A stretch of 34,855 nt of DNA, taken from the NCBI GenBank assembly GCA_964493015.1, contig CAZBLU010000014.1, forward strand, positions 1 to 34,855, written 5' to 3'. The notes beneath the pieces are model-generated. The model worked only from the letters and a program-made list of their open reading frames with translations. It had not been told where the DNA came from and did not search any database. Source of the DNA: Caldimicrobium sp964493015. GTDB taxonomy: Bacteria; Desulfobacterota; Thermodesulfobacteria; Thermodesulfobacteriales; Thermodesulfobacteriaceae. Of this stretch, positions 22,852-31,296 are shown in pieces (positions within the stretch are counted from its first letter, which is position 1; each line of letters begins with the position of its first letter). The translations under genes and the position numbers were made by a program.

Positions 22852-23087
22852 CACTTCACCTCCTTCTTTTCCTGATACTCCTTAAGACATTTTTCGGAAC
22901 AAAAATACAGAACCTTAGAACCTTCCTCTAAGCTATGTCTCTCTGAGAAAACAAAATATACTCCGCAAAGTGAACAGGGACGCATTTCCACTTCTAAAGG
23001 CCCTCTTTTAGGCTTGGAAGAAAGCCTCCCCTTTTTATAATACCAAAAAAGTAGAAAGAAAAGAAGGGCTAAAACTAAATATTTCAT
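22851..23087 (-). CDS. Small membrane-anchored zinc-ribbon protein
   Basis: A 78-residue protein: one N-terminal membrane helix (YLVLALLFFLLFWYY), a basic linker, then a four-cysteine zinc-ribbon-like module with CSLC (Cys38, Cys41) and CSEKC (Cys63, Cys67), of the TRASH/PP0621-like type. The TM-first topology puts the cysteines just beyond a membrane anchor, most likely cytoplasmic given the basic linker. It overlaps folK and the transglycosylase gene through ATGA/TGATG junctions. Function is unknown; metal binding is inferred. Confidence 0.75.
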   Translation of the reverse strand: MKYLVLALLFFLLFWYYKKGRLSSKPKRGPLEVEMRPCSLCGVYFVFSERHSLEEGSKVLYFCSEKCLKEYQEKKEVK

Positions 23088-23584
23088 GGGGTAAAAGACA
23101 AAGAAAGGCGATATAGTTTTTGTTCTTTGAGTATATTTTTTCTTTCTTCAAAAATCTCTTTCAAAGATTTCTTGGATATGGGATCCTTAAGATCTTCCTC
23201 CAGATCAAGCAAAGGCAGGAGAACAAAGGCCCTTTCCCAGGCCTTAGGATGGGGCACCTCTATTAGGGAACTCTTAAAAGAGGTATCTTCATATAGAATT
23301 ATATCAAGATCCATGGGTCTATCTGAGACCACGGTGCTCCTTTTTCTCCCCATGAGAAACTCTATCTTTTTTAATTCCAAAAAAAGGGGTTCAACTCCGT
23401 AAAAAGTTCTGAGCTTAACTATCAGGTTATAAAAAAAATTCTCACTTTCATAGCCAACAGGAGCACTTTCATAAATAGGAGATATCTTCTCTATGGAGGC
23501 AGGTATCTTTTGTAACAAAGCTAAGGCCTTTTTGATATTTTCTAAACGGTCGCCTAAATTAGTCCCAAGGGAGAGATAAACTAT
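23084..23584 (-). CDS. folK: 2-amino-4-hydroxy-6-hydroxymethyldihydropteridine pyrophosphokinase
   Basis: Folate enzyme that transfers pyrophosphate from ATP to hydroxymethyl-dihydropterin. The family N-terminus IVYLSLGTNLGDRLENI is encoded immediately upstream of the first conventional start (TTG at 23518), so the true gene begins near 23584. Further motifs are FFYNLIVKL, LELKKIEFLMGR and SDRPMDLDIILYE (catalytic Asp pair), then VPHPKAWERAFVL. With this start the protein has about 166 residues, the family norm. No ATG, GTG or TTG exists in frame between that N-terminus and the upstream TGA stop: only ATA (23584), TTA (23590), ATC or ATT (23629). The start given is therefore approximate. The 5' end overlaps the end of dapL, suggesting reinitiation. 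Confidence 0.88.
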   Translation of the reverse strand: MVYLSLGTNLGDRLENIKKALALLQKIPASIEKISPIYESAPVGYESENFFYNLIVKLRTFYGVEPLFLELKKIEFLMGRKRSTVVSDRPMDLDIILYEDTSFKSSLIEVPHPKAWERAFVLLPLLDLEEDLKDPISKKSLKEIFEERKNILKEQKLYRLSLSFTP

Positions 23585-23586
23585 CT

Positions 23587-24747
23587 TTAAAGGCTCAGGG
23601 TAGATAGCCTTCCTACAGCCTCTTTTAATCGGTCAACCCCTACAGTTAAGGCAATTCTAAAATATCCCTCTCCCTTTTCCCCAAATCCATTCCCAGGGGT
23701 TACCACCATAGCCAGGTTTTGAAGAACCCTTTTACAGAATTCCGAAGAGGTAAACCCAGAGGGAACCTTGACCCAAAGATAAAAGGTTGCCTTAGGCTTC
23801 TGAAACTCAAAACCTAATTTGGCTAATTCAGAAGATAAATAATCTCTTCTTTCTTGAAAAACCCTTCTCAAAGGGGGCACTATCTCCTCTAAATGGTCAA
23901 GGGCATAAGCTCCTGCTTCCTGAAGGGCTGTAAATACTCCAGAGTCAATATTGCTCTTTACTTTGGCTAAGGCTTGAACAAGTTCTCTTCTTCCCACGGC
24001 AAAGCCAATTCTCCAGCCAGTCATGCAAAAGGTTTTAGAAAGGCTGTGAAATTCAATGGCTACATCGCGGGCTCCCTCCACTTCAAAGATACTCAAAGGA
24101 GGCTCCTCAAAATAGAGCTCCACATAGGCAGCATCACTTGCCACAATAAAATTATACTTTTTGGCAAGGGCTATGACCTCTTTATAAAAATCTCTAGTAG
24201 CTATAGCCCCCGTGGGATTATTGGGATAATTGAGCCAAAGGATCTTGGTGCGCTTCAAGATCTCTTCAGGCACCTTACTTAAATCAGGCAAAAAGTTATT
24301 CTCCCAGGTCAAGGGCAAATAATAGGGCTCTCCCTCGGTAAGTATAGTCCCTAAATGATAGACAGGATAGGCAGGATCTGGGCAAAGCACTACATCGCCA
24401 GGATTTACAAAGGCTATGGGGAAATGGGCAATCCCCTCCTTTGAACCAATAAGGGCAAGGACTTCAGTTTCAGGGTCAAAATTCACCCCAAAGCGCCTCT
24501 TCATGTAATTGGCACAAGCCTTGCGATAAAAGAGACTTCCAGGATTGGCAGGATAGCGATGATATTCAGGCTTTTCTAAGGCCCTCTTTGCTACTTCAAC
24601 AATCTCTTGTGGTGTTGGGATATCGGGATCGCCGATCCCAAGGTCTATCACATCTGCACCTTCCTCAACCTTTTGCCTCTTAAGTCTATCAAGCTCAACA
24701 AAGAGATAGGGAGGAATTTTCTTTAGCCTACTTGCAAGTTCTACCAT
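23587..24747 (-). CDS. dapL: LL-diaminopimelate aminotransferase
   Basis: PLP fold-type I class I/II aminotransferase converting tetrahydrodipicolinate directly to LL-diaminopimelate, bypassing the acylated steps. About 386 residues, starting VELASRLKKIPPYLFVELD. Motifs include DLGIGDPDIPTP, YPANPGSLFYRKA, the NYPNNPTGA loop, SDAAYVELY and the PLP lysine in SLSKTFCMTGWRIGF. PPYLFVELD and the overall pattern match DapL2-type enzymes. The presence of dapA and dapF in the window fits this role; a general aspartate/alanine aminotransferase is the alternative. ATG at 24747 is preferred over the adjacent GTG because GGAGG lies 5 nt before it. Confidence 0.88.
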   Translation of the reverse strand: MVELASRLKKIPPYLFVELDRLKRQKVEEGADVIDLGIGDPDIPTPQEIVEVAKRALEKPEYHRYPANPGSLFYRKACANYMKRRFGVNFDPETEVLALIGSKEGIAHFPIAFVNPGDVVLCPDPAYPVYHLGTILTEGEPYYLPLTWENNFLPDLSKVPEEILKRTKILWLNYPNNPTGAIATRDFYKEVIALAKKYNFIVASDAAYVELYFEEPPLSIFEVEGARDVAIEFHSLSKTFCMTGWRIGFAVGRRELVQALAKVKSNIDSGVFTALQEAGAYALDHLEEIVPPLRRVFQERRDYLSSELAKLGFEFQKPKATFYLWVKVPSGFTSSEFCKRVLQNLAMVVTPGNGFGEKGEGYFRIALTVGVDRLKEAVGRLSTLSL

Positions 24748-24771
24748 CACAACCTCCTATATTCCTACTTA

Positions 24772-26331
24772 TTAAGTTCCAGCAACCTTTTCCCAGGCAA
24801 AGGAAACCACCTCGCCTCTAAGTTGGGAAAAATCAATTCCTATCAGATATATCTCTCTTGCCTTGGCTCTATACTTCTCTACATAACTTCTCTCTTTTAA
24901 AGCCTGTAGAGCTTTAGGGACCTCATCTTCCCTTTCTAAAACCTTAAATTCAAGCAAGTAAAATTTATCTCCCACTTTTATGGTAAGATCAATCCTTCCC
25001 TTGTTGAGCCAATCTTCGGCAATCACATCAAGGCCTGTGCCAAGTAAAAAACTGTATATTACACTGGCATAATAGCCCTCATATCTTGCAATTTCGTTTT
25101 TTCTGTGCCACTCATAGGGTATACTTGCAAAGACACTCTTTAATATATTTCCAAATTTCTCTACATCCCCACTTGCCAGTGCAAGCCCAACATCCCTCAT
25201 CACCTTGAGGGGAGTTGTAGATTGGGTTAAATATCTTACCAAGGTCTGATTTAAGGCTACTCTAACTTCTTTATTGGGATAAGAAAGAGTATAAAAGACA
25301 CCACTCAAGGTACTTTCACATTCTTTTATAGTAAGATAACCTGTTTGAAAAAGTAGAGTCTCTGGTTCAATATTTTCAATCTCAAAGGAACTCAAAAGGT
25401 CCTCAGTAAGTTTCATCTCCTCAAGTTCAGGAAAATAAAACTTTTTCTCTCCCAAAACCTTTAAAAGAAAGCTTGGAGTGCCTGTTTCAAACCAAAAGGG
25501 GCGATATTCTCTCTTTTGCAGATAGAGAAGGATGTCGAAGGGATTATAAACTGGCTCTCCACAAAAAGAATAACCATTATACCAACACCTCAAGGCCTCT
25601 AAGTCTACTCCTCCAAGTTCCTCAGCAAAAACCTCTCTTAGCTCCTCCTCTGTGTAGCCACAAATAGTGCTATAAGCTCTATCTAAAGTAATATCATTCA
25701 ACTGATTTATCCCTGAAAAAAGTGAAACCTTTGAAAACTTGGTTACCCCTGTGATAAAGACAAATCTAAGATAATAATCAAGAGGTTTGAGCACACTATA
25801 GAGATTCTTTAGGATCTCTCTTATTTCTTTAGCCTTATCTCTATCTTCAATTCTATCAAGTATAGGCTTATCATATTCATCAATCAACACTACAACTTTA
25901 CAACCATACTTTTTATATGCCCTAAAAATTAATTCTTCCAAACATTTTGCATAATCTTTGTCCTCATGGCATTCTACATCAAGTAAAACTTGATTTCTTT
26001 TGAGTTGATCTATAATCCAACTTCTTAGATAATTACCTTCATCCTTTTCAAGAGTTCTTCCGCCAAAATCAAGATGTATTACGGGATATTTTTGGCTCCA
26101 GTCCCAATTCTTTTCCAGATAAAGCCCTTGAAATAGCTCCTTTTTGCCAAGAAAAGCCTGTTTTAGGGTATCAAGAAAAAGAGACTTCCCAAAGCGTCGA
26201 GGTCTGCTAAGAAAATAATAATTTCCTTCCTCTAAAAGCTTTTTAATAAAGTAGGTCTTATCAACATAGTAATAATTATCACTTCTTATTTTCTCAAAGC
26301 TCTGTATGCCTGTAGGAAGTTTTTTCCTCAT
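24772..26331 (-). CDS. AAA-ATPase-like protein with PD-(D/E)XK nuclease-like domain
   Basis: A 519-residue member of the large DUF1703/AAA-ATPase-like family. The N-terminus starts LPTGIQSFEKIRSDNYYYVDKT, the family signature. The P-loop-like SRPRRFGKSLFLDTL has Lys49, and VVVLIDEYDKPILD (Asp151, Glu152) is a Walker B-like strand. The C-terminal PD-(D/E)XK_9 module carries Asp448 and the EFK pair Glu461/Lys463. The family is found in many copies in anaerobes and thermophiles, and its function is unresolved; links to mobile DNA or defence have been suggested. It is inserted between ino1 (4-nt ATGA overlap) and dapL (24 bp). Nothing at its edges resembles a transposon end. Confidence 0.88.
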   Translation of the reverse strand: MRKKLPTGIQSFEKIRSDNYYYVDKTYFIKKLLEEGNYYFLSRPRRFGKSLFLDTLKQAFLGKKELFQGLYLEKNWDWSQKYPVIHLDFGGRTLEKDEGNYLRSWIIDQLKRNQVLLDVECHEDKDYAKCLEELIFRAYKKYGCKVVVLIDEYDKPILDRIEDRDKAKEIREILKNLYSVLKPLDYYLRFVFITGVTKFSKVSLFSGINQLNDITLDRAYSTICGYTEEELREVFAEELGGVDLEALRCWYNGYSFCGEPVYNPFDILLYLQKREYRPFWFETGTPSFLLKVLGEKKFYFPELEEMKLTEDLLSSFEIENIEPETLLFQTGYLTIKECESTLSGVFYTLSYPNKEVRVALNQTLVRYLTQSTTPLKVMRDVGLALASGDVEKFGNILKSVFASIPYEWHRKNEIARYEGYYASVIYSFLLGTGLDVIAEDWLNKGRIDLTIKVGDKFYLLEFKVLEREDEVPKALQALKERSYVEKYRAKAREIYLIGIDFSQLRGEVVSFAWEKVAGT

Positions 26332-27434
26332 CTCTCTCTTTTACCTTCAATGAACTCAAGGACCATCTGGCGAGCGATATGGTCAGGAAACTGCTTAGGA
26401 GGATGTTTCATAGTGTAAGCTGAAATAGAGATAAGAGGCCCCCCTATTCCCCTATCCTTAGCAAGTTTAGCACACCTAATGGCATCAATGGCTGAGCCTG
26501 CAGAATTGGGAGAGTCCTCTACCTCAAGTTTTACTTCTACAGACATGGGCACTCCCCCAAAGTGCTCCCCTTCAATCCTGATATAAGCAATTTTCTTATC
26601 CTTTAACCAGGGAACCCAGTCTGAGGGCCCAATATGAATGTTTTCCCAGCCAATGTCATAAGGAATGAGGCTTGAAACTGCCTCTGTTTTGGACACTTTT
26701 TTGGTTGCCAAGCGGCCTCTCTCTAACATATTTAAAAAGTCAGTATTCCCACCAAAATTTAGCTGATAGGTCCTTTTAATAGGAATCCCTCTATCTACAA
26801 AGAGCTGCACCAAGGCCCTATGCAAAATAGTTGCCCCAAGCTGAGATTTGATATCATCCCCCACAGCAGGAATCCCTTCCCTTTCAAAACGGGCTCCCCA
26901 TTCAGGGTCAGAAACAATAAAGGTGGGCATGGCATTTACAAAGGCAACCCCTGCCTTAAGACAGGCCTCTGCATAGAATCGGGCAGCCCTCTCTGAGCCC
27001 ACAGGCACATAGCTAATCAAAACATCGGCCTGAACCTCCTTTAAATGGGCTACCACATCCTCAAGCTCGTCCTCCTTCTCCTCAGAGAGGACAAAACTTC
27101 TCTCTGAAGGAAAATCCTTCATATGTTCTGCCAAACCATCGAGCACTTTTCCCTTTCTAACCTTTACCCCTGTGCGAGGGATATCTTGGTAAAAGATAGT
27201 GGTGCAATTTGGGGGAGAAAACAGGGCATCTACTATATCCTTTCCCACCTTTCTTGCATCTATATCCCAGGCAGCCACAACCTCTATGTCACAAGGCTTA
27301 TACCCTCCTATGTCGGGGAACATGAGTCCTTTATAATCCTCTTCCTTTTTTCCCTGATAGTAGTAAATTCCCTGCACCAAGGAGCTTGCGCAATTCCCCA
27401 CCCCCACTATAGCAAGCCTAATCCTTTTAGACAT
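26328..27434 (-). CDS. ino1: Myo-inositol-1-phosphate synthase
   Basis: NAD-dependent isomerase making L-myo-inositol-1-phosphate from glucose-6-phosphate, in the cytosol. The 368-residue protein is of the compact prokaryotic type: N-terminal NAD loop AIVGVGNCASSLVQG, then YVPVGSERAA, DDIKSQLGATILHRAL (catalytic Lys region), LNFGGNTDFLNML, and GGPLISISAYTMKHPP near the end. In bacterial hyperthermophiles this enzyme supplies the heat-stress solute di-myo-inositol phosphate or inositol phospholipids. The IMPase-Nudix fusion at 8.6 kb could act on its product. It has its own promoter in the 65-bp gap after gyrA and a GGGGGA ribosome site. Confidence 0.95.
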   Translation of the reverse strand: MSKRIRLAIVGVGNCASSLVQGIYYYQGKKEEDYKGLMFPDIGGYKPCDIEVVAAWDIDARKVGKDIVDALFSPPNCTTIFYQDIPRTGVKVRKGKVLDGLAEHMKDFPSERSFVLSEEKEDELEDVVAHLKEVQADVLISYVPVGSERAARFYAEACLKAGVAFVNAMPTFIVSDPEWGARFEREGIPAVGDDIKSQLGATILHRALVQLFVDRGIPIKRTYQLNFGGNTDFLNMLERGRLATKKVSKTEAVSSLIPYDIGWENIHIGPSDWVPWLKDKKIAYIRIEGEHFGGVPMSVEVKLEVEDSPNSAGSAIDAIRCAKLAKDRGIGGPLISISAYTMKHPPKQFPDHIARQMVLEFIEGKRER

Positions 27435-27465
27435 TGGTTACCGTCCCCCTTAGGAGTTTTTCATA

Positions 27466-27493
27466 AAAATAACATAAAAATTTTACCTGACAA
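27466..27493 (-). promoter_or_regulatory. Promoter of ino1
   Basis: Minus-strand -35 TTGTCA (27488-27493), a 16-bp spacer and -10 TATTTT (27466-27471), 7 bp after the gyrA stop. Transcription would start near 27459, giving a 25-nt leader with GGGGGA ahead of ATG. It would drive the ino1-AAA/PD-(D/E)XK-dapL-folK series independently of gyrA. Confidence 0.55.
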
Positions 27494-27499
27494 TTAATT

Positions 27500-29908
27500 T
27501 TAACACTTTTGCTCACTTAAAATTAATTTCGTCAGGCCTATAAGCACCTCCCCAGGAAGCAGGCTCATAAGCCTAACCCCTTTTGTAGTTCTTCCCAGTT
27601 CAGGCACTTCCTTCTCTTCGATACGAATAACCTTTCCTGAAGAGGCAAAGATCAATAGCTCCTCACCACCCTTTAAAAGTATTCCTCCAGCAAGACCCCC
27701 TGTTTTTTCACTCAACCCATGGGCACTTATCCCCTTACCTCCCCTTCCCTGAATCCTATATTCAGAAATAGCAGTTTTCTTCCCAAAACCCTTCTCAGTC
27801 ACGGTAAATAAATAGGCTCCTTCTTCAGTCTTTAACAGGGCTACCACTTCATCCTCTTCCTCTAACCTAATTCCAATAACCCCTTCAGCCTGCCTCCCCA
27901 TGGGTCTTACCTCTTCCTCTGAAAAATGAAGGGCCTGCCCCTTCTTAGTCAAAATTATGGCCCTTTCATCTCCCTGGGTTAGGATCCCCGAAATTAGGCT
28001 ATCTCCACCCTTGAGATTAATCACTGTAACTCCGCTTTTCCTTAGGCTCTTTAACTCTTCAACAGGAATCTTTTTAACAATTCCCTTTTTAGTGATCAAA
28101 AGGAGGTAGCCCTCCCTGAGATAAGGCAAAAGAAAGGCTACCTCTCCTTCAAAGGCACCTATATAATTTTTAAGATGGGACCCTTTACTCTGCCTTGTAG
28201 ATTGGGGGATCTGCTTTAGTTCTAAAGGGAAGACCTTTCCCTCCTTAGTGAAAAGCAAGACATCCTGTTTTCCCTCTACCTGTAAAGCCACTTTAAGCCT
28301 TTCTTCACCTGTAAAGAGAAAAACCCCCTTTCCACCTCTCCTTTGTGCTGAAAACTGCTCTAAAGGGATCTTTCGCAAATATCCCTCTTCACTAATTACC
28401 AGAAGCACTGGTTCTTGAGGTTTTGTCTCTTCCTCAAGCAATTCTATATCTCTTTCTAAAATTTGGGTCCTTCTCTCATCTCCAAACTGCTCCTTAATCT
28501 GTTTGAGCTCTTCTTCAAGGACAGCCAAAAGGGTTGGCTCATGGGTTAGAATCTTTTCATAATAGGCAATTGCCCTCTTTAATTCTTCATATTCAAGGAG
28601 TATTTTTTCCCTCTCTAAAGCTGTAAGTCTCTGAAGCCTTAGGTTTAAGATTTCCTGAGCCTGGATATCAGAAAAGCCAAATCTATTCATCAACCTCTCT
28701 TTAGCAGTTTTAGGGGTATCTGAGGTCTTAATCAGCTCTATAATCTCATCCAAATGGGAAAGGGCCTTGAGAAAGCCCTCCAAGACGTGAGCCTTTTCCT
28801 TAGCCTTTCTCAGTTCAAATTGGGTCCTTCTAAGGATAACTGTTTTTCGCCAATTGAGAAAATGTTGTAAAATATCTTTAAGGGTAAGAATTTCTGGTCT
28901 TCCCTGGACTAAGGCAAGGAAGATGATTCCAAAGGTGGTTTCCAGGGGGGTCAATTCAAAGATTTTTTTGGCTATGCTGTGAGGGGCTTGAGACCATTCC
29001 TTCTTAAGCTCTACTACTACTCTAAGGCCTTCACGGTCAGATTCATCTCTTATATCGGAGATGCCTTCTATTTTTTTGTCCCGCACAAGCTCTGCCAGGC
29101 GCTCAATCACCTTGGCTTTATTAACCTGATAGGGGATCTCAGTAAAGACTATTTTAGCCCGCTCCCGCTCACGCTCTATCTTATACTTTGCCCTAAGCTT
29201 GATTAAGCCCTTTCCAGTTTCATAGGCCTTCTTTATTCCCTCTCTCCCCACAATTAGGGCCCCAGTGGGAAAATCAGGCCCTTTTATATACTCCATCAAC
29301 TCTTCTATGCTGAGCTCTGGGTTTCTCAGGAGGGCAATTAGGGCATCAACTACCTCTGATAGATTATGAGGGGGGATATTTGTAGCCATCCCCACAGCTA
29401 TCCCTGCAGAACCATTTACCAGCAAATTGGGAATCTTTGAAGGCAGCACTACTGGCTCTTTAAGAGTATTATCATAGTTAGGGACAAACTCTACAGTCTC
29501 CTTATCCAGATCCTCAAGAAGAGCATGGGCCAAACGGGTTAATCTCACTTCTGTATAACGCATCTGGGCTGGTGCATCTCCATCTACCGAGCCAAAATTG
29601 CCCTGACCATCAATGAGGGGATAACGCATAGTAAAATCTTGAGCCATCCTCACTATGGCCTCATAAACAGGGGCATCTCCATGGGGATGATATTTACCAA
29701 TCACCTCACCCACAATTCTTGCGCTCTTCCTAAAGGGCTTATTCCAGTCATTACCCGTCTCATACATGGCATAAAGGATGCGCCTTTGCACTGGCTTTAA
29801 CCCATCCCTTACATCAGGAAGGGCCCTTCCTACAATGACACTCATGGCATAATCAAGATAGCTCTCCTTGAGCTCCTCTTCTAATGGAACAACTAAGATC
29901 TCACCCAT
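27500..29908 (-). CDS. gyrA: DNA gyrase subunit A
   Basis: Breakage-reunion subunit of the type II topoisomerase that supercoils DNA. 802 residues: the N-terminal winged-helix domain has the catalytic Tyr118 in AQMRYTEVRL. The quinolone region KYHPHGDAPVYEAIVRMAQ has Ala79 and Glu83 at the places of E. coli Ser83 and Asp87. The six-bladed C-terminal domain contains a GyrA box QRRGGKG, which marks gyrase rather than topoisomerase IV, and a related GRGGKG later. GGGGGA precedes the ATG, 14 bp after plsC. gyrB is not in the window. Confidence 0.97.
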   Translation of the reverse strand: MGEILVVPLEEELKESYLDYAMSVIVGRALPDVRDGLKPVQRRILYAMYETGNDWNKPFRKSARIVGEVIGKYHPHGDAPVYEAIVRMAQDFTMRYPLIDGQGNFGSVDGDAPAQMRYTEVRLTRLAHALLEDLDKETVEFVPNYDNTLKEPVVLPSKIPNLLVNGSAGIAVGMATNIPPHNLSEVVDALIALLRNPELSIEELMEYIKGPDFPTGALIVGREGIKKAYETGKGLIKLRAKYKIERERERAKIVFTEIPYQVNKAKVIERLAELVRDKKIEGISDIRDESDREGLRVVVELKKEWSQAPHSIAKKIFELTPLETTFGIIFLALVQGRPEILTLKDILQHFLNWRKTVILRRTQFELRKAKEKAHVLEGFLKALSHLDEIIELIKTSDTPKTAKERLMNRFGFSDIQAQEILNLRLQRLTALEREKILLEYEELKRAIAYYEKILTHEPTLLAVLEEELKQIKEQFGDERRTQILERDIELLEEETKPQEPVLLVISEEGYLRKIPLEQFSAQRRGGKGVFLFTGEERLKVALQVEGKQDVLLFTKEGKVFPLELKQIPQSTRQSKGSHLKNYIGAFEGEVAFLLPYLREGYLLLITKKGIVKKIPVEELKSLRKSGVTVINLKGGDSLISGILTQGDERAIILTKKGQALHFSEEEVRPMGRQAEGVIGIRLEEEDEVVALLKTEEGAYLFTVTEKGFGKKTAISEYRIQGRGGKGISAHGLSEKTGGLAGGILLKGGEELLIFASSGKVIRIEEKEVPELGRTTKGVRLMSLLPGEVLIGLTKLILSEQKC

Positions 29909-29922
29909 AGTCCCCCATTCCC

Positions 29923-30642
29923 CTAATTAGATTTCATTTTTATTAAGGCCTTTTCAATAAAGTCTCTGGCCATATCTACTAATTTTGTCTTGTCCTTTAA
30001 GGTTAACCCTTCAACCTCTATTACAGACCCAAGAGCTACCTTAATCACTCTCCTCTTAAGATTAAACCAGAGCCTGCCCTTGGGAAGGATTTCTACCGTG
30101 CCCCATATAGCAAGAGGGCAAATAGGCACTCCTGCCTTAAGGGGTATAAGAAAACCACCCACCTTAAAGGGCAAAAGCTCCCCTGTTGCGCTTCGCGTGC
30201 CCTCTGGAAAGACAATTAAAGACACACCCTCTTTCACCCTCTCTACACAGGCAAGGAGACTTTTCAAACCCTCCTTGGGATCCTCCCTATCCACTGGCAC
30301 ATAACCTAAGGCCCTGATACCCCAACCAAAGAAGGGTATACTGAAAAGGCTTTTTTTAGCCAGAAACCGCACATTATAATCCTTTAAAAGGACTTCCAAA
30401 ACAGGTATATCAAGCTGGCTTTGATGGTTAGAAATAAAGACGTAATTTCTATCCTTTGGTGGCCAAGAATCCACATATACTTCCATCCTTATCCCCAAGA
30501 TCTTTAAAAGCCATTCACACCAAAGCCTTGCCCAAAAGTGCCTTTTGGTGAGTATAGCCAAGGTCCCAAAAAGAGGCACAGTGACCACCACATAAAGCCA
30601 GACAAGAAGGTTCCTCAGAACTTCAACGACTTTAGCTCCCAT
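29923..30642 (-). CDS. plsC: 1-acyl-sn-glycerol-3-phosphate acyltransferase
   Basis: Membrane enzyme acylating lysophosphatidate to phosphatidate in phospholipid synthesis. The 239 residues have an N-terminal membrane helix (LLVWLYVVVTVPLFGTLAIL), the catalytic NHQSQLD (His73, Asp78), the FLAKKSLF region, VPVDRED, and the acyl-acceptor motif FPEGTRS (Glu147), then VPICPLAIWGT. The ATG lies three bases after the trpG stop, without its own Shine-Dalgarno, so coupled translation is likely. Confidence 0.93.
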   Translation of the reverse strand: MGAKVVEVLRNLLVWLYVVVTVPLFGTLAILTKRHFWARLWCEWLLKILGIRMEVYVDSWPPKDRNYVFISNHQSQLDIPVLEVLLKDYNVRFLAKKSLFSIPFFGWGIRALGYVPVDREDPKEGLKSLLACVERVKEGVSLIVFPEGTRSATGELLPFKVGGFLIPLKAGVPICPLAIWGTVEILPKGRLWFNLKRRVIKVALGSVIEVEGLTLKDKTKLVDMARDFIEKALIKMKSN

Positions 30643-30645
30643 AGG

Positions 30646-31296
30646 TTAATATGAGAGAAAATTCCTAAGAAGCCTTACACCCTCAGGTATCTCATCTCCT
30701 GTAAAATCCCACTCTATGGGGGGCTTTTTTAGCTTCATCCAGGAAGCAAGGGAAGTGCCAATAGATTCTGGATGAAACTGAACCCCTTCCAAAGGATAAC
30801 TCTTATGTCTTATCCCCATTATTTCTCCATCTTCACTTCTTGCCGTAATTACCAGCTCAGATGGAAGAGTTTCAGGATCTGCAGCAAGGGAGTGGTATCT
30901 CATGGCCTCAAAGGGATTAGGTAGGCCCTTAAAAACCCCTTGGCCATCGTGGTAAATCTGAGAAACCTTTCCGTGCATAAGTCTCTTAGCCCTAATAATT
31001 TTACCCCCAAAGGCCTGGGCTATACACTGGTGTCCCAAACAAACACCCAAAATAGGCACCTTGCCTGCCATCTCCAAAATAAGAGCAACAGATATGCCTG
31101 CCTCCTTTGGCGTGCAAGGACCAGGAGAAATGATAATATGAGATGGCCTTAAGACCCTAACCTCTTCAATAGTAATCTCATCATTACGATAGACATAAAT
31201 TTCTCCTCTCCAGAGCTTTTCCACCATCACCCCTACAAGCTGCACCAAATTGTAGGTAAAGGAGTCATAGTTATCAATCACCAAAATCCTCTTCAT
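30646..31296 (-). CDS. trpG: Anthranilate/aminodeoxychorismate synthase glutamine amidotransferase
   Basis: Glutaminase subunit giving ammonia to the chorismate-using partner. The class I triad is intact: Cys86 in GVCLGHQ, His175 and Glu177 in VQFHPES. SPGPCTPKEAG and the N-terminal DNYDSFTYNLVQ are typical. The adjacent trpE (ATGA overlap) implies a role in tryptophan synthesis, but the same subunit may also serve p-aminobenzoate synthesis, as in bacteria with a single TrpG/PabA; folK nearby is compatible with that. Confidence 0.95.
   Translation of the reverse strand: MKRILVIDNYDSFTYNLVQLVGVMVEKLWRGEIYVYRNDEITIEEVRVLRPSHIIISPGPCTPKEAGISVALILEMAGKVPILGVCLGHQCIAQAFGGKIIRAKRLMHGKVSQIYHDGQGVFKGLPNPFEAMRYHSLAADPETLPSELVITARSEDGEIMGIRHKSYPLEGVQFHPESIGTSLASWMKLKKPPIEWDFTGDEIPEGVRLLRNFLSY

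Noticed and set aside
23084..23518. folK starting at TTG 23518
   Set aside because: It would remove the conserved first strand of the pterin pyrophosphokinase, which is encoded in frame just upstream.
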